A stretch of DNA of 64,000 nt from Saccharothrix sp. ALI-22-I (GCF_001984175.1 NZ_MTQP01000069.1:310001-374000), one strand, 5' to 3'. Positions 52,878-61,703 are shown, counted from the stretch's first letter. Translations and numbers: made by a program. Notes: a model not told the origin generated them from the letters alone.

Positions 52878-53330
52878 TCACGACGGCCACTCCCCCAGCG
52901 TGACCCCGTGCCGTGCGGCCAGGTCCGGGAGCCGCTCGGCCGCCTCCTCCAGTGGTGTGCCGGCGGGCACGGCCTGGTCGACGTCGTGGAAGAACCGGCC
53001 CAGCGCGTCGGTCAGGCTGATCGCCAGGAATTGGACGGACGGCGTGTGCACGGTGAACGTGTTCAACGCTCCCGCCGGGATGGCGAGGGACGAACCGGGG
53101 CCCAGGTCGTAGACCTCGCCGTCCACCAGCACGGCCATCCGGCCGTGCAGCACGTAGTACGTCTTGGCCCACGGCTCGCGGTGCGGCGGCATGGTCGGGC
53201 CGCGTTGCGCGTCGACCTCGAAGAGTTCATAGGCGCCGTCGGTGTGCGCGGCGTCGACTTTGACGGTGATCTTGGCGTCCGGCGAGTTGAGCTCGAAGCC
53301 GTCGCCGGTGGTGCTCAGGTGTGTCTTCAT
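52878..53330 (-). CDS. Cupin-domain protein
   Basis: A 150-residue single-cupin protein. MPPHREPWAKTYYVLHGRM and LGPGSSLAIPAGALNTF are the two cupin motifs, the first with fewer metal-binding His residues than usual. Divergent from the LuxR gene with an 87-nt gap, so it is a likely target of that regulator. Role unknown. Confidence 0.85.
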   Translation of the reverse strand: MKTHLSTTGDGFELNSPDAKITVKVDAAHTDGAYELFEVDAQRGPTMPPHREPWAKTYYVLHGRMAVLVDGEVYDLGPGSSLAIPAGALNTFTVHTPSVQFLAISLTDALGRFFHDVDQAVPAGTPLEEAAERLPDLAARHGVTLGEWPS

Positions 53331-53417
53331 GACTCGACGGTAGGAACCGCCGGCCGGGGCTTTCCATCCCGGAAATGTGGGATGTCGGTGTCGCGGAATC
53401 GGACGCATACTCGGTCC

Positions 53418-54452
53418 ATGTGGGAAGGTCGCGCGATCGGCGCGCGGCGTGAGATCGCCGCGCTCGCCTCGGCAGGCCTCGGTGTCGCCGAGCTGCACCG
53501 GGCCGCCATCGACGTGGTCGAACGGGTCGTGCCCACCGAGCTGACCTGCTGGGCGTCGCTCGATCCGGACACCGCCGTGATCAGCTCGATGACCAGCGGC
53601 CCCACCCGCATCCCGGCCGAGTACGAGCCGCTGCTGGCCACCTACGAGTACAGCGGCGGCGAGCCGCACACGTTCGCCGAACTGGCACGCCGACCGGAAC
53701 CGGTGGCGCTGCTGTCGGACGTGCCGCAGCGGGAGGTCGCGCGCAGTGGCCGGCTCAACGAGGTGTGGCGACCGCTGGGTCTGTGCCACGAGATGCGGGC
53801 GGTGTTCCGGGTGGACGGCACGTGCTGGGGCGCGGCGGGCATGGTGCGGCGCGGCGACTTCACCGACCGCGAGGCCGAGTTCGTCGCCTCCGTGACGCCG
53901 GCGCTGGCCGCCGCGACGCGGGTGGCGGCACGGTGCGGCAACCACCGGGCCGGCGGTGACCCGGCGATCGTCGTGGTCGGCCCGGACTGCGTGCAGCGCG
54001 CGGCCACGGCCGCCGCCCGGTCGTGGCGGGAGGAGCTGGACGAGATCGCGCCCGGCCGGTTCTCGGTACTGCTGCGGGCCGTGGTGGTCGGCGCGCGGGC
54101 TGCCGCTTCCGGCACGTTCCGGGCCCGCGTGCGCGACGCGTCCGGTGGCTGGGTCCTGTTGCAGGCGAGCAGGCTGATCGCCGAGGACGACGACGAGACG
54201 GTGGTGACGGTCGAACGCGCGTCCGGTGGTGAACTGCTCGGCCTGCTGTTCGCCGCCTACGGCCTCACGGCCCGGGAACGCGAGGTGTGCCACGAGGTCA
54301 TCGCCGGGCGGTCCACCTCGGACATCGCGGCCCGGCTGGTCATCTCCGCGCACACCGTGCAGGACCACCTGAAGTCGGTGTTCGGCAAGGTGGACGTGCG
54401 CAGCCGGGGTGAGCTGGTCGCGCGGCTGCGGCCGGAGGAGCGCGTCACCTGA
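53418..54452 (+). CDS. LuxR-type transcriptional regulator
   Basis: A 344-residue regulator with a GAF-like N-terminal half (VVERVVPTELTCWASLD, and a GAAGMVRRGDFTDREAEF segment). The C-terminal LuxR HTH is LTAREREVCHEVIAG, SDIAARLVISAHTVQDHLKS. No receiver domain is present, so it probably senses a small molecule. The stop codon lies inside a 17-bp tandem duplication (54448-54481). Confidence 0.9.
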   Translation: MWEGRAIGARREIAALASAGLGVAELHRAAIDVVERVVPTELTCWASLDPDTAVISSMTSGPTRIPAEYEPLLATYEYSGGEPHTFAELARRPEPVALLSDVPQREVARSGRLNEVWRPLGLCHEMRAVFRVDGTCWGAAGMVRRGDFTDREAEFVASVTPALAAATRVAARCGNHRAGGDPAIVVVGPDCVQRAATAAARSWREELDEIAPGRFSVLLRAVVVGARAAASGTFRARVRDASGGWVLLQASRLIAEDDDETVVTVERASGGELLGLLFAAYGLTAREREVCHEVIAGRSTSDIAARLVISAHTVQDHLKSVFGKVDVRSRGELVARLRPEERVT

Positions 54453-54461
54453 CGACGGGGA

Positions 54462-54699
54462 TCACCTGACGGCGGGGATCACCACGGCCAGCACGCTCGT
54501 CGCCAGCGGGGCGAGGATACCGGAGGCGGCCGGCGACCAGCCCGACCCAGAAGGTGAAGTCCGGGGTGTGCGCGCGTGCGCCGTTGCCACCGGACGCCGG
54601 CACGGCACGGGTGAGGACCGAGAGACCGGTAAACGCCCCGAACCCGACCACCGCGACCGACAGCGGCCACAGCCAGTGCCTCCTCGCCCGTTCCAGCAC
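54462..54699 (-). pseudogene. Small membrane protein, probable frameshift
   Basis: Starts MLERARRHWLWPLSVAVVGF with a first hydrophobic helix, then FTFWVGLVAG. After about 54525 the same frame turns into Arg/Pro-rich sequence, while the next frame gives a clean second helix GILAPLATSVLAVVIPAVR and stops at 54462. One indel would restore a two-helix protein of about 78 residues. It is either a pseudogene or a sequencing error. Confidence 0.5.
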
Positions 54700-54811
54700 C
54701 GCGCCCCTCCCCTGCGGCCAGGGCCGTCATGGGGGCGGTCCCCGACCTCCGCCACCGGACGCCAGGGTTTGCGACACGCCCCCGCAGCCTGGCCGCGGGG
54801 GCGTGTCCGGG

Positions 54812-55534
54812 TCATGACGTGCGCGTCGTGCGTTCCTCGGCGAGGGTGATCTGGCCGGTGACGTAATGGCTGTAGACGCCGAAGTCCATCGGCCTGCCCA
54901 CCGGCGTGTCGGTCTCGGCGAAGCTGCGCCCGTCGCGCGTCGCGCCGAACGTCACCGAGAACGCCTGCGTGACCGCCCGGTCCTGCGGCGGCACCGTGCT
55001 CGGCGGGATGATCTCGTCCGAGCCCCACCTGTACCGGTCGCGGTACGGGTGGGCGACGCGCTCGAAGGTGTTCTCCAGGATCGTGCCCGTCGCCGGGATG
55101 GTGATCAGCACGCCGCGCATGCCGTTGGCGTAGGCGGTGTTGAACACGGCGACCTCGGCCGATCCGGTCGGGTAGAACTCGGCCGTGCCGCCGCCGACCC
55201 GTGAGCCGGCCGGACACGCGCCGATGCCGTCCCGCTCGACCGTGGTGCGGTCGCAGGTCGGGAACGCGGTGGTGTTGAAGCGGATCGAGTCGTCGAACAG
55301 GAACACGAACCGGCGCGGCGCGGCAGGTTTCTCCCCCGTCCCGGTCCAGCGGCGGGTGTGGAACGCGAGCAGCACGCCCTCGCCGCCGTCCGTGGTGACG
55401 TCGACCGTGCCGTTCTCGATGTTGGTCGGGCCGACGGCGTCCGGCTCGTAGGGCAGTCGCGGACCGGCGGGCGCCGGGTCCGCGATCGGACAGGCGAGCG
55501 TGGCGATCAACAGTGTGCTCAGGACGAACCCCAT
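54812..55534 (-). CDS. Secreted protein of unknown function
   Basis: A 240-residue protein with a short signal peptide (GFVLSTLLIATLA, cleavage near residue 18). The mature part is beta-rich with two Cys residues (PTCDR, GACPAGSRVGGGTAEF). This layout resembles actinobacterial surface proteins with cysteine-containing GACPxxSRVGxG segments. No enzymatic motif. It is divergent from the ArsR regulator (101-nt gap), which may control it. Confidence 0.7.
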   Translation of the reverse strand: MGFVLSTLLIATLACPIADPAPAGPRLPYEPDAVGPTNIENGTVDVTTDGGEGVLLAFHTRRWTGTGEKPAAPRRFVFLFDDSIRFNTTAFPTCDRTTVERDGIGACPAGSRVGGGTAEFYPTGSAEVAVFNTAYANGMRGVLITIPATGTILENTFERVAHPYRDRYRWGSDEIIPPSTVPPQDRAVTQAFSVTFGATRDGRSFAETDTPVGRPMDFGVYSHYVTGQITLAEERTTRTS

Positions 55535-55635
55535 GGATGCCTCCCTGGTGGCGTCTATTCGAGACCTCTCTAATAGACCAGCCCGGAGGTAGTCTTTTCG
55601 TGAAGTGTCGAATAGAGCTGAGAGGACTGCCGGGA

Positions 55636-55950
55636 ATGGGGCTGGGTCGCTGGATGCCGTTGAGCCACCCGGACATCGACGAGATCAGGGTGGACGACGT
55701 GCTGCGCGCGCTCGCCGACCCGCACCGGCGGGCGATCATCCGGCTGCTGCTCGCCGAGGGCGACCGGCCGTGCGGCACGTTCGGCCTGCCGGTCGCGGCC
55801 TCGACGCTCAGCCACCACTTCCGGGCGCTGCGGCAGGCCGGGATCATCCGGCAGTGGGACGAGGGGCGGCAGCGGATGAACACGCTGCGGCTGGACGAGC
55901 TGGAAACCCGGTTTCCGGGGCTGGTCGCCAAGGTGCTCGACGCCGACTGA
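55636..55950 (+). CDS. ArsR-family HTH regulator
   Basis: A 104-residue winged-helix protein: VLRALADPHRRAIIRLLL, then STLSHHFRALRQAGII (recognition helix) and a wing with EGRQRMNTLRL. No metal-binding ELCVCDL motif, so not a metal sensor; the lone Cys lies in PCGTFG. It probably controls the following oxidoreductase (100 nt downstream) and perhaps the divergent secreted-protein gene. Confidence 0.88.
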   Translation: MGLGRWMPLSHPDIDEIRVDDVLRALADPHRRAIIRLLLAEGDRPCGTFGLPVAASTLSHHFRALRQAGIIRQWDEGRQRMNTLRLDELETRFPGLVAKVLDAD

Positions 55951-56050
55951 GCCGGCTGCGGGTCCTGAGCGCCGACGAGATCGACACCGTCAGAACCGAC
56001 ACCGTCCGAGCCGACGCTGCGGAAGCCGACACCACCGAGGAGACATCGTC

Positions 56051-56956
56051 ATGAAAGCCGTTGTGCTGAGCCGGTTCGGCGGGCCGGAAGAGTTGCGCCT
56101 GACCGACGTGGAGCGCCCCGAGCCCGGTCCCGGCCAGGTGCGGATCGAGGTGCGGGCGTCCGGCGTGAACGGGTTCGACGTGAAAGTCCGCTCAGGCATC
56201 ATGGAGGCCGTCTTCACCACCCCGCTGCCGACGATCCTGGGCATCGAGGTCGCGGGCGTGGTCGACGCGGTCGGCCCGGACGTCACCGGCGTGTCGGTCG
56301 GGGATGAGGTGCTCGGCTGGCCGGACACCGGTTCGTACGCCGAGTACGCGTTGGCCACCACGTTCGCGCTCAAGCCCGAGGGCCTGTCGTGGGAGAACGC
56401 CGCGGCACTGCCCGTGGCCGTCGAAACCGCCGACCGCGTGCTGGGTTTGCTGGACGTCAAGCCGGGCGAGACCCTGCTGATCCACGGCGCAGCGGGCGGC
56501 GTGGGCACGATGGCCGTGCAGCTGGCAGTGTTGGCGGGCCTGCACGTGATCGGCACAGCCGGCCCCGCCAACCAGGAGCACATCGCCGCCCTCGGCGCCA
56601 CGCCGACGACGTACGGCGAGGGCTTGGTGGAACGGGTGCGCGCGTTGGCACCCGAGGGCGTCGACGCGGTGTTCGACGTGACGGGCAAGGGCGCGCTCCC
56701 GGCGTCGATCGAACTGCGCGGCGGCACCGACCGCATCATCACCATCTCCGACAACGCCGCCCAAGAGCTAGGCGTCACCTTCTCGGCCGGCCCACAGCAA
56801 CGCTCCGCCGAGCGCCTGGCGGAACTGGCCGACCTCGCCGCCCAGGGCAAACTCGTCACCGCCGTCGAGGGCACTTTCCCGCTGGCCGACGCCTCCGAAG
56901 CCCACCGCGTCAGCGCCACAGGCCACGTGCGCGGAAAGCTCGTACTGACAGCCTGA
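56051..56956 (+). CDS. NADP-dependent quinone oxidoreductase-like MDR protein
   Basis: A 301-residue zinc-free medium-chain reductase. It has an N-terminal GroES-like fold (SGVNGFDVKVR), the NADPH motif IHGAAGGVGTMAVQLA, and the C-terminal GKLVLT end. It resembles QOR/zeta-crystallin-like enzymes. Located directly behind the ArsR gene on the same strand, so likely a detoxifying reductase under its control. Confidence 0.9.
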   Translation: MKAVVLSRFGGPEELRLTDVERPEPGPGQVRIEVRASGVNGFDVKVRSGIMEAVFTTPLPTILGIEVAGVVDAVGPDVTGVSVGDEVLGWPDTGSYAEYALATTFALKPEGLSWENAAALPVAVETADRVLGLLDVKPGETLLIHGAAGGVGTMAVQLAVLAGLHVIGTAGPANQEHIAALGATPTTYGEGLVERVRALAPEGVDAVFDVTGKGALPASIELRGGTDRIITISDNAAQELGVTFSAGPQQRSAERLAELADLAAQGKLVTAVEGTFPLADASEAHRVSATGHVRGKLVLTA

Positions 56957-56986
56957 GCGCCCGGTCAGCCACGCAGTCGCACCCTC

Positions 56987-57060
56987 GCGCGTGTCCAACA
57001 CTCAGAACACGCGTGTCCAACGTCCAGAACACCCGAATTGAACGCTCAGAACGCGAACGA
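56987..57060. repeat. 22-nt modular intergenic repeat, locus 2
   Basis: Two 22-nt units, GTGTCCAACACTCAGAACAC and GTGTCCAACGTCCAGAACAC (each plus two bases), start at 56991 and 57013. A diverged third module, GAATTGAACGCTCAGAACGC, follows. This is the reverse orientation of the locus 1 units. Located between convergent genes. Confidence 0.8.
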
Positions 57061-57127
57061 ACCGCCGTGAGCGCGCTCAGGGACCCGAACACGAGCATGG
57101 CCGCAGCGGTGCGGGCGGCGATCGCGC

Positions 57128-57501
57128 TCACGCGGCCAGTCCGAGCGCGAGGGTGGCGGCGTTGAGGGTGAGGAATCCGATTGCCAGGCCGAACTGCGAC
57201 GAGTAGTCGCGGGCGAGCAGGTGGGTCTGGATCGCGCAGGCGAAGAACAGGACGAGCCCGGACGCCGCCGCCGTGCCCACCCACGGCACCGCGAGGAGAC
57301 CGATCAGCAGGCCGACGGCGCCCGCCGTTTGAGCGTGCCGATGGGGAACCTCAGCCACGACACCGGCACGCCGGCCTTCTCCATGCCGGGGATGATCGGC
57401 TTGAAGTGCAGCAGGGCCGCGACGCCCGAGAACCCGTTGAACGCGATCGCCAGCAGGGAAACGACGGTGTGTGCAGTGGTCACGACGACTCCATGGGTCA
57501 T
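57128..57501 (-). pseudogene. DoxX-like membrane protein, frameshifted
   Basis: Starts MTHGVVVTTAHTVV, with a first helix and PVSWLRFPIGTLK. Loss of one base in the LK-T codons near 57329 moves the frame. The downstream part TAGAVGLLIGLLAVPWVG, FACAIQTHLLARDYS and a last helix ending at 57128 complete a normal four-helix DoxX-like protein of about 124 residues. All else is intact, so this is a very recent lesion or a sequencing error. Confidence 0.8.
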
Positions 57502-57506
57502 AAACT

Positions 57507-57539
57507 AATACGAGTATCATATCGTATGAGATACGTATT
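57507..57539. promoter_or_regulatory. AT-rich imperfect palindrome between divergent genes
   Basis: AATACGAGTATCATA faces TATGAGATACGTATT across a short centre (57507-57539). It lies between the DoxX-like start (57501) and the methyltransferase start (57583). It looks like an operator for a dimeric repressor overlapping one or both promoters. Confidence 0.5.
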
Positions 57540-57582
57540 ACCTTGGCGGTCGTCGGTCGTCGGAGTTTGGTTAGCTCGTACG

Positions 57583-58461
57583 GTGACGATCTACATCGAC
57601 GAAGCCCTGAAGGCGTTGGCCGACGGAGACCTCGACCGGGCCAGGGAGGCGGTCCGCGGTGGCGGGACGCCGCTGACGGCGGCACTGGCCGAGCACCTGG
57701 AAGACGTGCGGAGCGGGTCCGTGTACGACCAGCCGGCCGCGTTCGAGGCGTTCATCAACGGCGGTGGCAACGTCGGCCTCTACCGGGCGGTCACCGAGGC
57801 GTTGGGGCAGGTCTACGACCGGGCCCGGCCGTCGAGCCTGCTGGACATCGGCTGCGGTGACGGCCGGGCATTGCTGCCGGCGCTGGCTTCCGGGAACGCG
57901 CCCGCCGCCGTCACGCTGGTCGAGCCGTCGGCGGCACTGCTCGACACGGCGGTGCGGGCGTTGGACGGGTTCGAGATCGACGCCCGCCACACCGGGGTCG
58001 AGCCGTTCGCGGCGGCACTGCCCGAGGACGCGGTGTTCGACGTGACCCAGTCGACGTTCGCCCTGCACACCCTGCCGCACGAGGTGCGTGACGGCGTGCT
58101 GGCCGACCTGGTCGGACACGTCGGGGTGCTGGCGGTGGTCGAGTTCGACGTGCCGGACCTGCCGCACGCGAGTCCCGAGCACCGCAGGTTCCTGGCGGAG
58201 GCCTACGAGCGCGGGTTGACCGAGTACGACACCGACCGGGCCCTGGTGGCACAGGGATTCCTGATGCCGGTGCTGACCGGCCAGCTGGTGCCGGGCGCGA
58301 CCCGGGCGACGTGGGAGCAGCCCGCGTCGCGGTGGGCGGAGCAGGTCACGCGGGCCGGGTTCACCGACGTCGAGGTCACCCGGCTGCACGACTACTGGTG
58401 GTCGCCCGCGTTCCTGCTCACCGCTTCCGGGTCTCCCACAGCAGCGACGCGGCGGCGATGA
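57583..58461 (+). CDS. SAM-dependent methyltransferase
   Basis: From GTG at 57583 this gives 292 residues. An N-terminal helical segment precedes the SAM fold: LLDIGCGDGRALLPAL (motif I), VTLVEPSAALL (motif II), and VFDVTQSTFALHTLP. Substrate unknown. The longer upstream frame crosses the palindrome and is rejected. Its 3' end overlaps the convergent DUF4267-like gene by 44 nt. Confidence 0.82.
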   Translation: MTIYIDEALKALADGDLDRAREAVRGGGTPLTAALAEHLEDVRSGSVYDQPAAFEAFINGGGNVGLYRAVTEALGQVYDRARPSSLLDIGCGDGRALLPALASGNAPAAVTLVEPSAALLDTAVRALDGFEIDARHTGVEPFAAALPEDAVFDVTQSTFALHTLPHEVRDGVLADLVGHVGVLAVVEFDVPDLPHASPEHRRFLAEAYERGLTEYDTDRALVAQGFLMPVLTGQLVPGATRATWEQPASRWAEQVTRAGFTDVEVTRLHDYWWSPAFLLTASGSPTAATRRR

Positions 58462-58807
58462 GCACCAGCACGGCGGCCGAGCCGTGGACGCCGAGGGCGT
58501 AGGCCACCGTGCCGCCGTTGGCGACCACGGCGATGCAGTCACCGATCGGGATGATCGCGTCGGCCAGCACGACCCAACCGAGGGCGTGGCGGTGCTTGAG
58601 CAGCAACAGGACGAGCGCGGTCAGGCCGTAGGCGATGTCGCGCACGCCCTTGACCACGAAATAGCCCCCGGCCTCCGCCTGGGGCCACGGATCGATGCCG
58701 AAGCCGGCCGCCGCCGTCTGCGGGTTGACCAGGAAGTTGAGGCCGAAACCGAGGCCGGCGAGGACGACGAGCACGGCGAGCCCTGTGTTGAACCGCTTGA
58801 GGGACAT
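58418..58807 (-). CDS. DUF4267-like four-helix membrane protein
   Basis: A 129-residue protein with four hydrophobic helices and the segment FVVKGVRDIAYGL typical of DUF4267. ATG at 58807 was chosen over 58882 because the longer form runs through the operator pair. Its promoter region carries two matched TetR-like operators. Function unknown; such genes are usually paired with a TetR gene. Confidence 0.8.
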   Translation of the reverse strand: MSLKRFNTGLAVLVVLAGLGFGLNFLVNPQTAAAGFGIDPWPQAEAGGYFVVKGVRDIAYGLTALVLLLLKHRHALGWVVLADAIIPIGDCIAVVANGGTVAYALGVHGSAAVLVLIAAASLLWETRKR

Positions 58808-58819
58808 GACTTCGACTCC

Positions 58820-58893
58820 GGTCTCTAGCAGTGCTAGGTGTGAGAGCGCCACTAGACTTAGTTGCGCTCGAATGTCTAGCACTGCTAGAGACC
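58820..58893. promoter_or_regulatory. Paired TetR-type operators
   Basis: GGTCTCTAGCAGTGCTAG (58820-58837) and its exact reverse complement (58876-58893). Each arm contains a 13-bp palindrome CTAGCA-N-TGCTAG. They flank the promoter region of the DUF4267 gene and of the truncated TetR start at 58898. Confidence 0.85.
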
Positions 58894-58897
58894 GACC

Positions 58898-58933
58898 GTG
58901 TCCATCCAGCGCCGTGAGCGCGAACGCGCCGCC
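58898..58933 (+). pseudogene. TetR-family regulator reduced to its first 12 codons
   Basis: GTG at 58898 reads MSIQRRERERAA, the usual N-terminus of TetR regulators (just before the HTH), then turns into unrelated sequence at about 58934. It stops soon after at a TGA. The rest of the gene is missing; the next gene is a convergent kinase. The two operators remain intact. Confidence 0.6.
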
Positions 58934-58998
58934 TCGACCTGCCGAGCCGGTTCTCCTGACCCGACACGTCGTTCACCGGTGGCCCCCCGCCTCCCGTG

Positions 58999-59676
58999 TC
59001 ACTCCGTGAAGGCCTCCGTGGCGCGGATGCGGTCCTCCCACATCGCCACCGCCGCCGGCGCGTCCCACCGCACGCAGAAGTCACGGCACCGCCGACACGC
59101 CGCCAACATCGCCTCGTGCCGCAGAGACCACTCGGGCCGCTCGCCGTATCCGGCGAACAGCTCACCGAGGTGTCCCACCGCCTCCGGGTGGTGCGTCCGC
59201 ACGATCCACTCGGTCCACGCCAGGTCATCCACCGCCGCACCCAGGCGGCACAGCTCCCAGTCGATCACCGCGAGCACCACGTCGCCGGTCTCGGTCAGCA
59301 GCATGTTCTGCGGCCCGAAATCACCGTGCACGATCACGTCGCCGTCACCCGGCAGGCCCGGCACAGTGCTCGGGTCGATCTCCGACAGGAGCCGCCGGGT
59401 CTCGCCGCACAACCGCAGCACCTCCCCTGCCCGCCCGTCGGCGATCACCTCCTGCGCGTGCCTGCCGTCCACCTCCGCCAACCACAGCGAGCCCTCCGGG
59501 GCGTCCGGCACGAGAGCGGGCACCGGGAACCGGCCGTGCAGCCCCGTCAGGGCGGCACGCTCGACAGCGGCCCGTCCCAGCGGATCGGGGCCGAGGTAGG
59601 ACTTGCGCACCACTCCCCCGCTCTTGCCGGTGGCGTTGGTGTACCCGTGCGGGAGCCGGGTGTCCGCTCCGGTCAC
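58999..59676 (-). CDS. Aminoglycoside phosphotransferase-like kinase (APH fold)
   Basis: A 225-residue APH-fold kinase with Brenner motif VIVHGDFGPQNMLL and metal site VIDWELCRLG. The N-terminal lobe is shorter than usual but includes RKSYLGPD (candidate ATP-binding Lys). Could phosphorylate an antibiotic, choline or another small alcohol. It precedes the DUF4267 locus on the same strand. Confidence 0.82.
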   Translation of the reverse strand: MTGADTRLPHGYTNATGKSGGVVRKSYLGPDPLGRAAVERAALTGLHGRFPVPALVPDAPEGSLWLAEVDGRHAQEVIADGRAGEVLRLCGETRRLLSEIDPSTVPGLPGDGDVIVHGDFGPQNMLLTETGDVVLAVIDWELCRLGAAVDDLAWTEWIVRTHHPEAVGHLGELFAGYGERPEWSLRHEAMLAACRRCRDFCVRWDAPAAVAMWEDRIRATEAFTE

Positions 59677-59718
59677 ATCTACCTCCGATTACGCGTGGCT
59701 GACCGACCTCAAGGGCGG

Positions 59719-60456
59719 CTATCGGGTGTGGGCGATGACGAGGAGTTCGCCGTCCGGCGCGCCGATCGGCTCACGGTGCCAGCCGCCGTGGATGTGGTCG
59801 ACCGTGAAGCCCGCCTGCGCCAACGTGGAGCGCACCTCCTCCTCACCGCGGAACCGCAACGTGGCCTGACTGCGCCGCTCGTCACCGTCGGAGAACGCGT
59901 AGTGGTGGACGAACGTGACGGCGCCGCCCTCGACCGCCGTCACTTCGGTCCAGACCACCACGTCGACACCATCGGCCAACGTCACCCGGTCCCGTGACTC
60001 CACCGGGTTCCACCGCTCCCACCTGCGCGCACGGGGATCACGCGTGTCGAACACCAACCGGCCGCCCGGCACCAACGCCCGCCTGAGATCGGCCAGCGCA
60101 CGCGCCCACTCCTCGTCGGTGACGAAGAACTGCGCCACATGGCTCGTCATCACCGCCACGTCGAACGCCGCGTCGGGCAGGCAGTCCGTCGAGCCCTCCA
60201 CCCACATCACCCGCTCGGCACCGGCCTTGGCCCGTGCCGCCGCCAACGACGCCGCAGCGGGATCAACCCCCGTCACGGCGTGCCCGGCGGCGGCCAGGCC
60301 GAGCGCCAGCCGACCCGTGCCGCAGCCCAGGTCGAGCACGCGGGCGGCCGGGGTCTCGTCGACCACGGACAGGAAGAAGTCGTCGTCCACCGACCACGGG
60401 CACTGGGCGTCGTAGACCTGCACGAGACGGGGATCGCGGAACTCACCGTGATGCAC
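59719..60456 (-). CDS. SAM-dependent methyltransferase
   Basis: From GTG at 60456, 245 residues. Motif I is VLDLGCGTGRLALGLA, motif II VTGVDPAAASL, and the post-I segment FDVAVMTSHVAQFF. Typical methyltransf_25 fold. It ends 42 nt before the APH gene start on the same strand. Substrate unknown. Confidence 0.85.
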   Translation of the reverse strand: MHHGEFRDPRLVQVYDAQCPWSVDDDFFLSVVDETPAARVLDLGCGTGRLALGLAAAGHAVTGVDPAAASLAAARAKAGAERVMWVEGSTDCLPDAAFDVAVMTSHVAQFFVTDEEWARALADLRRALVPGGRLVFDTRDPRARRWERWNPVESRDRVTLADGVDVVVWTEVTAVEGGAVTFVHHYAFSDGDERRSQATLRFRGEEEVRSTLAQAGFTVDHIHGGWHREPIGAPDGELLVIAHTR

Positions 60457-60527
60457 GACCGGACCGTAATCGGGCGGCTTACAGCCGATCCACCGCATTT
60501 CCCGGCCGGCCCGGCGCAGGGACTCGA

Positions 60528-61703
60528 CTACGCGTGGCTGAGGGTGTCGTCCCACTCGATCCGGTGGTCGAACTGCCAGGTGAACTTGGCCGGATCGACG
60601 AACTTGAACGCCAACGGCATCATGACGTCCCGCAGGACCCGGCCGATCGGACCGGCGGCCTTGTTGCGGTTGGTCCGCGCGGCCTGGGCGATGATCCGTT
60701 CCACCCGCACCCGGCGCATCGACTCATAGGTCCTGAACGCCTCGCCGTACGGCAGGTCGCGCAGGCAACGGGCCAGTTGCACCGCGCTCTCGAACGCCAG
60801 CGAAGCCCCCTGCCCGGAACTGGGTGACGTGGCGTGCGCGGCGTCCCCGACCAGCACCATCCGGCCACGGCTCCACGTCGGCACGCTCGGCACGTCCTCC
60901 AACCCGCCGGTCACGATGAGGGCAGCCGGGTCGGTGGCGGCGATCATCCGGGCGGCGGGCGTCCGGTCGGGGGCGAACGCCGTGGCCAGCACGTCCAGCC
61001 ACTGCTCGGGGCCGGTGGCACGGGCTTCGGCGGTCGTCATCGGTGTCTTGTGGGGCAGGTTGGCGAACCAGCCGCCGGAGCCGTCGTCGTGGATCTGGTA
61101 GCCGAAGAACGCGCGCTTGCCCGAGACCAGCCGCATGGCGCCGTCGGTCGACGGTTCACCGGTCCGCGCCATCCGGGCGCCGAAGCCGAGCAGACCGGCG
61201 TAACGCGGTGCCGGCGCGTCCGGGTCGATGATCCGGCGCACGGTCGACCGGATGCCGTCGGCGCCGATCAGCAGATCGGAGTCCACTTCGGACCCGTCGG
61301 CGAAGTGCGCGGTGACGTGCGAGCCGTGATCGACGGCGTCCACGAGCTCCTTGCCGTGCTCGATGGTGACACCGCGCCGGACCGCTTCCTCGCGCAGCAC
61401 GCGGTAGAGGTCGTAGCGCCACACCAGCAGTTGCGGCGGTTCGCTGCCGAATTGGCCGAGCGTCTTGCCCGTCCAGCTCTGCAACGCCATGGCGGTCATC
61501 GGCGTGCCGACGTCCCGCACCGCGTCGGCGAGACCCACGACGTCCAGCGCTTGCAGGCCGTTGGGCGCGATGCTCAACGCACCGCCCGAGCCGTCGGCCG
61601 TGTAGTCGTAGCGCTCGTGGACGGTCGCCTCGATCCCGGCCTTCCGCAACGCCATCGCGGCTACGGGTCCGCCGATGCCGCCCCCGATCACAGTCGCTCT
61701 CAT
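60528..61703 (-). CDS. FAD-dependent aromatic monooxygenase
   Basis: A 391-residue group A flavin monooxygenase: GGGIGGPVAAMAL (FAD), DLLIGADGIRSTVRR (DG motif) and LVGDAAHATSPSSGQG (GD motif). It resembles salicylate/PHBH-like and tetracycline-modifying hydroxylases. ATG at 61703 overlaps the PadR gene stop by 4 nt, so the pair is translationally coupled and probably self-regulated. Confidence 0.9.
   Translation of the reverse strand: MRATVIGGGIGGPVAAMALRKAGIEATVHERYDYTADGSGGALSIAPNGLQALDVVGLADAVRDVGTPMTAMALQSWTGKTLGQFGSEPPQLLVWRYDLYRVLREEAVRRGVTIEHGKELVDAVDHGSHVTAHFADGSEVDSDLLIGADGIRSTVRRIIDPDAPAPRYAGLLGFGARMARTGEPSTDGAMRLVSGKRAFFGYQIHDDGSGGWFANLPHKTPMTTAEARATGPEQWLDVLATAFAPDRTPAARMIAATDPAALIVTGGLEDVPSVPTWSRGRMVLVGDAAHATSPSSGQGASLAFESAVQLARCLRDLPYGEAFRTYESMRRVRVERIIAQAARTNRNKAAGPIGRVLRDVMMPLAFKFVDPAKFTWQFDHRIEWDDTLSHA

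Noticed and set aside
54448-54481. 17-bp tandem duplication at the LuxR stop codon
   Set aside because: Looks like simple slippage; it leaves the LuxR reading frame intact and has no evident function.
59690-60541. Repeated TACGCGTGGCTGA (59690-59702 and 60529-60541)
   Set aside because: A 13-bp match near two gene ends. It is too short and too GC-rich to support a repeat family by itself.
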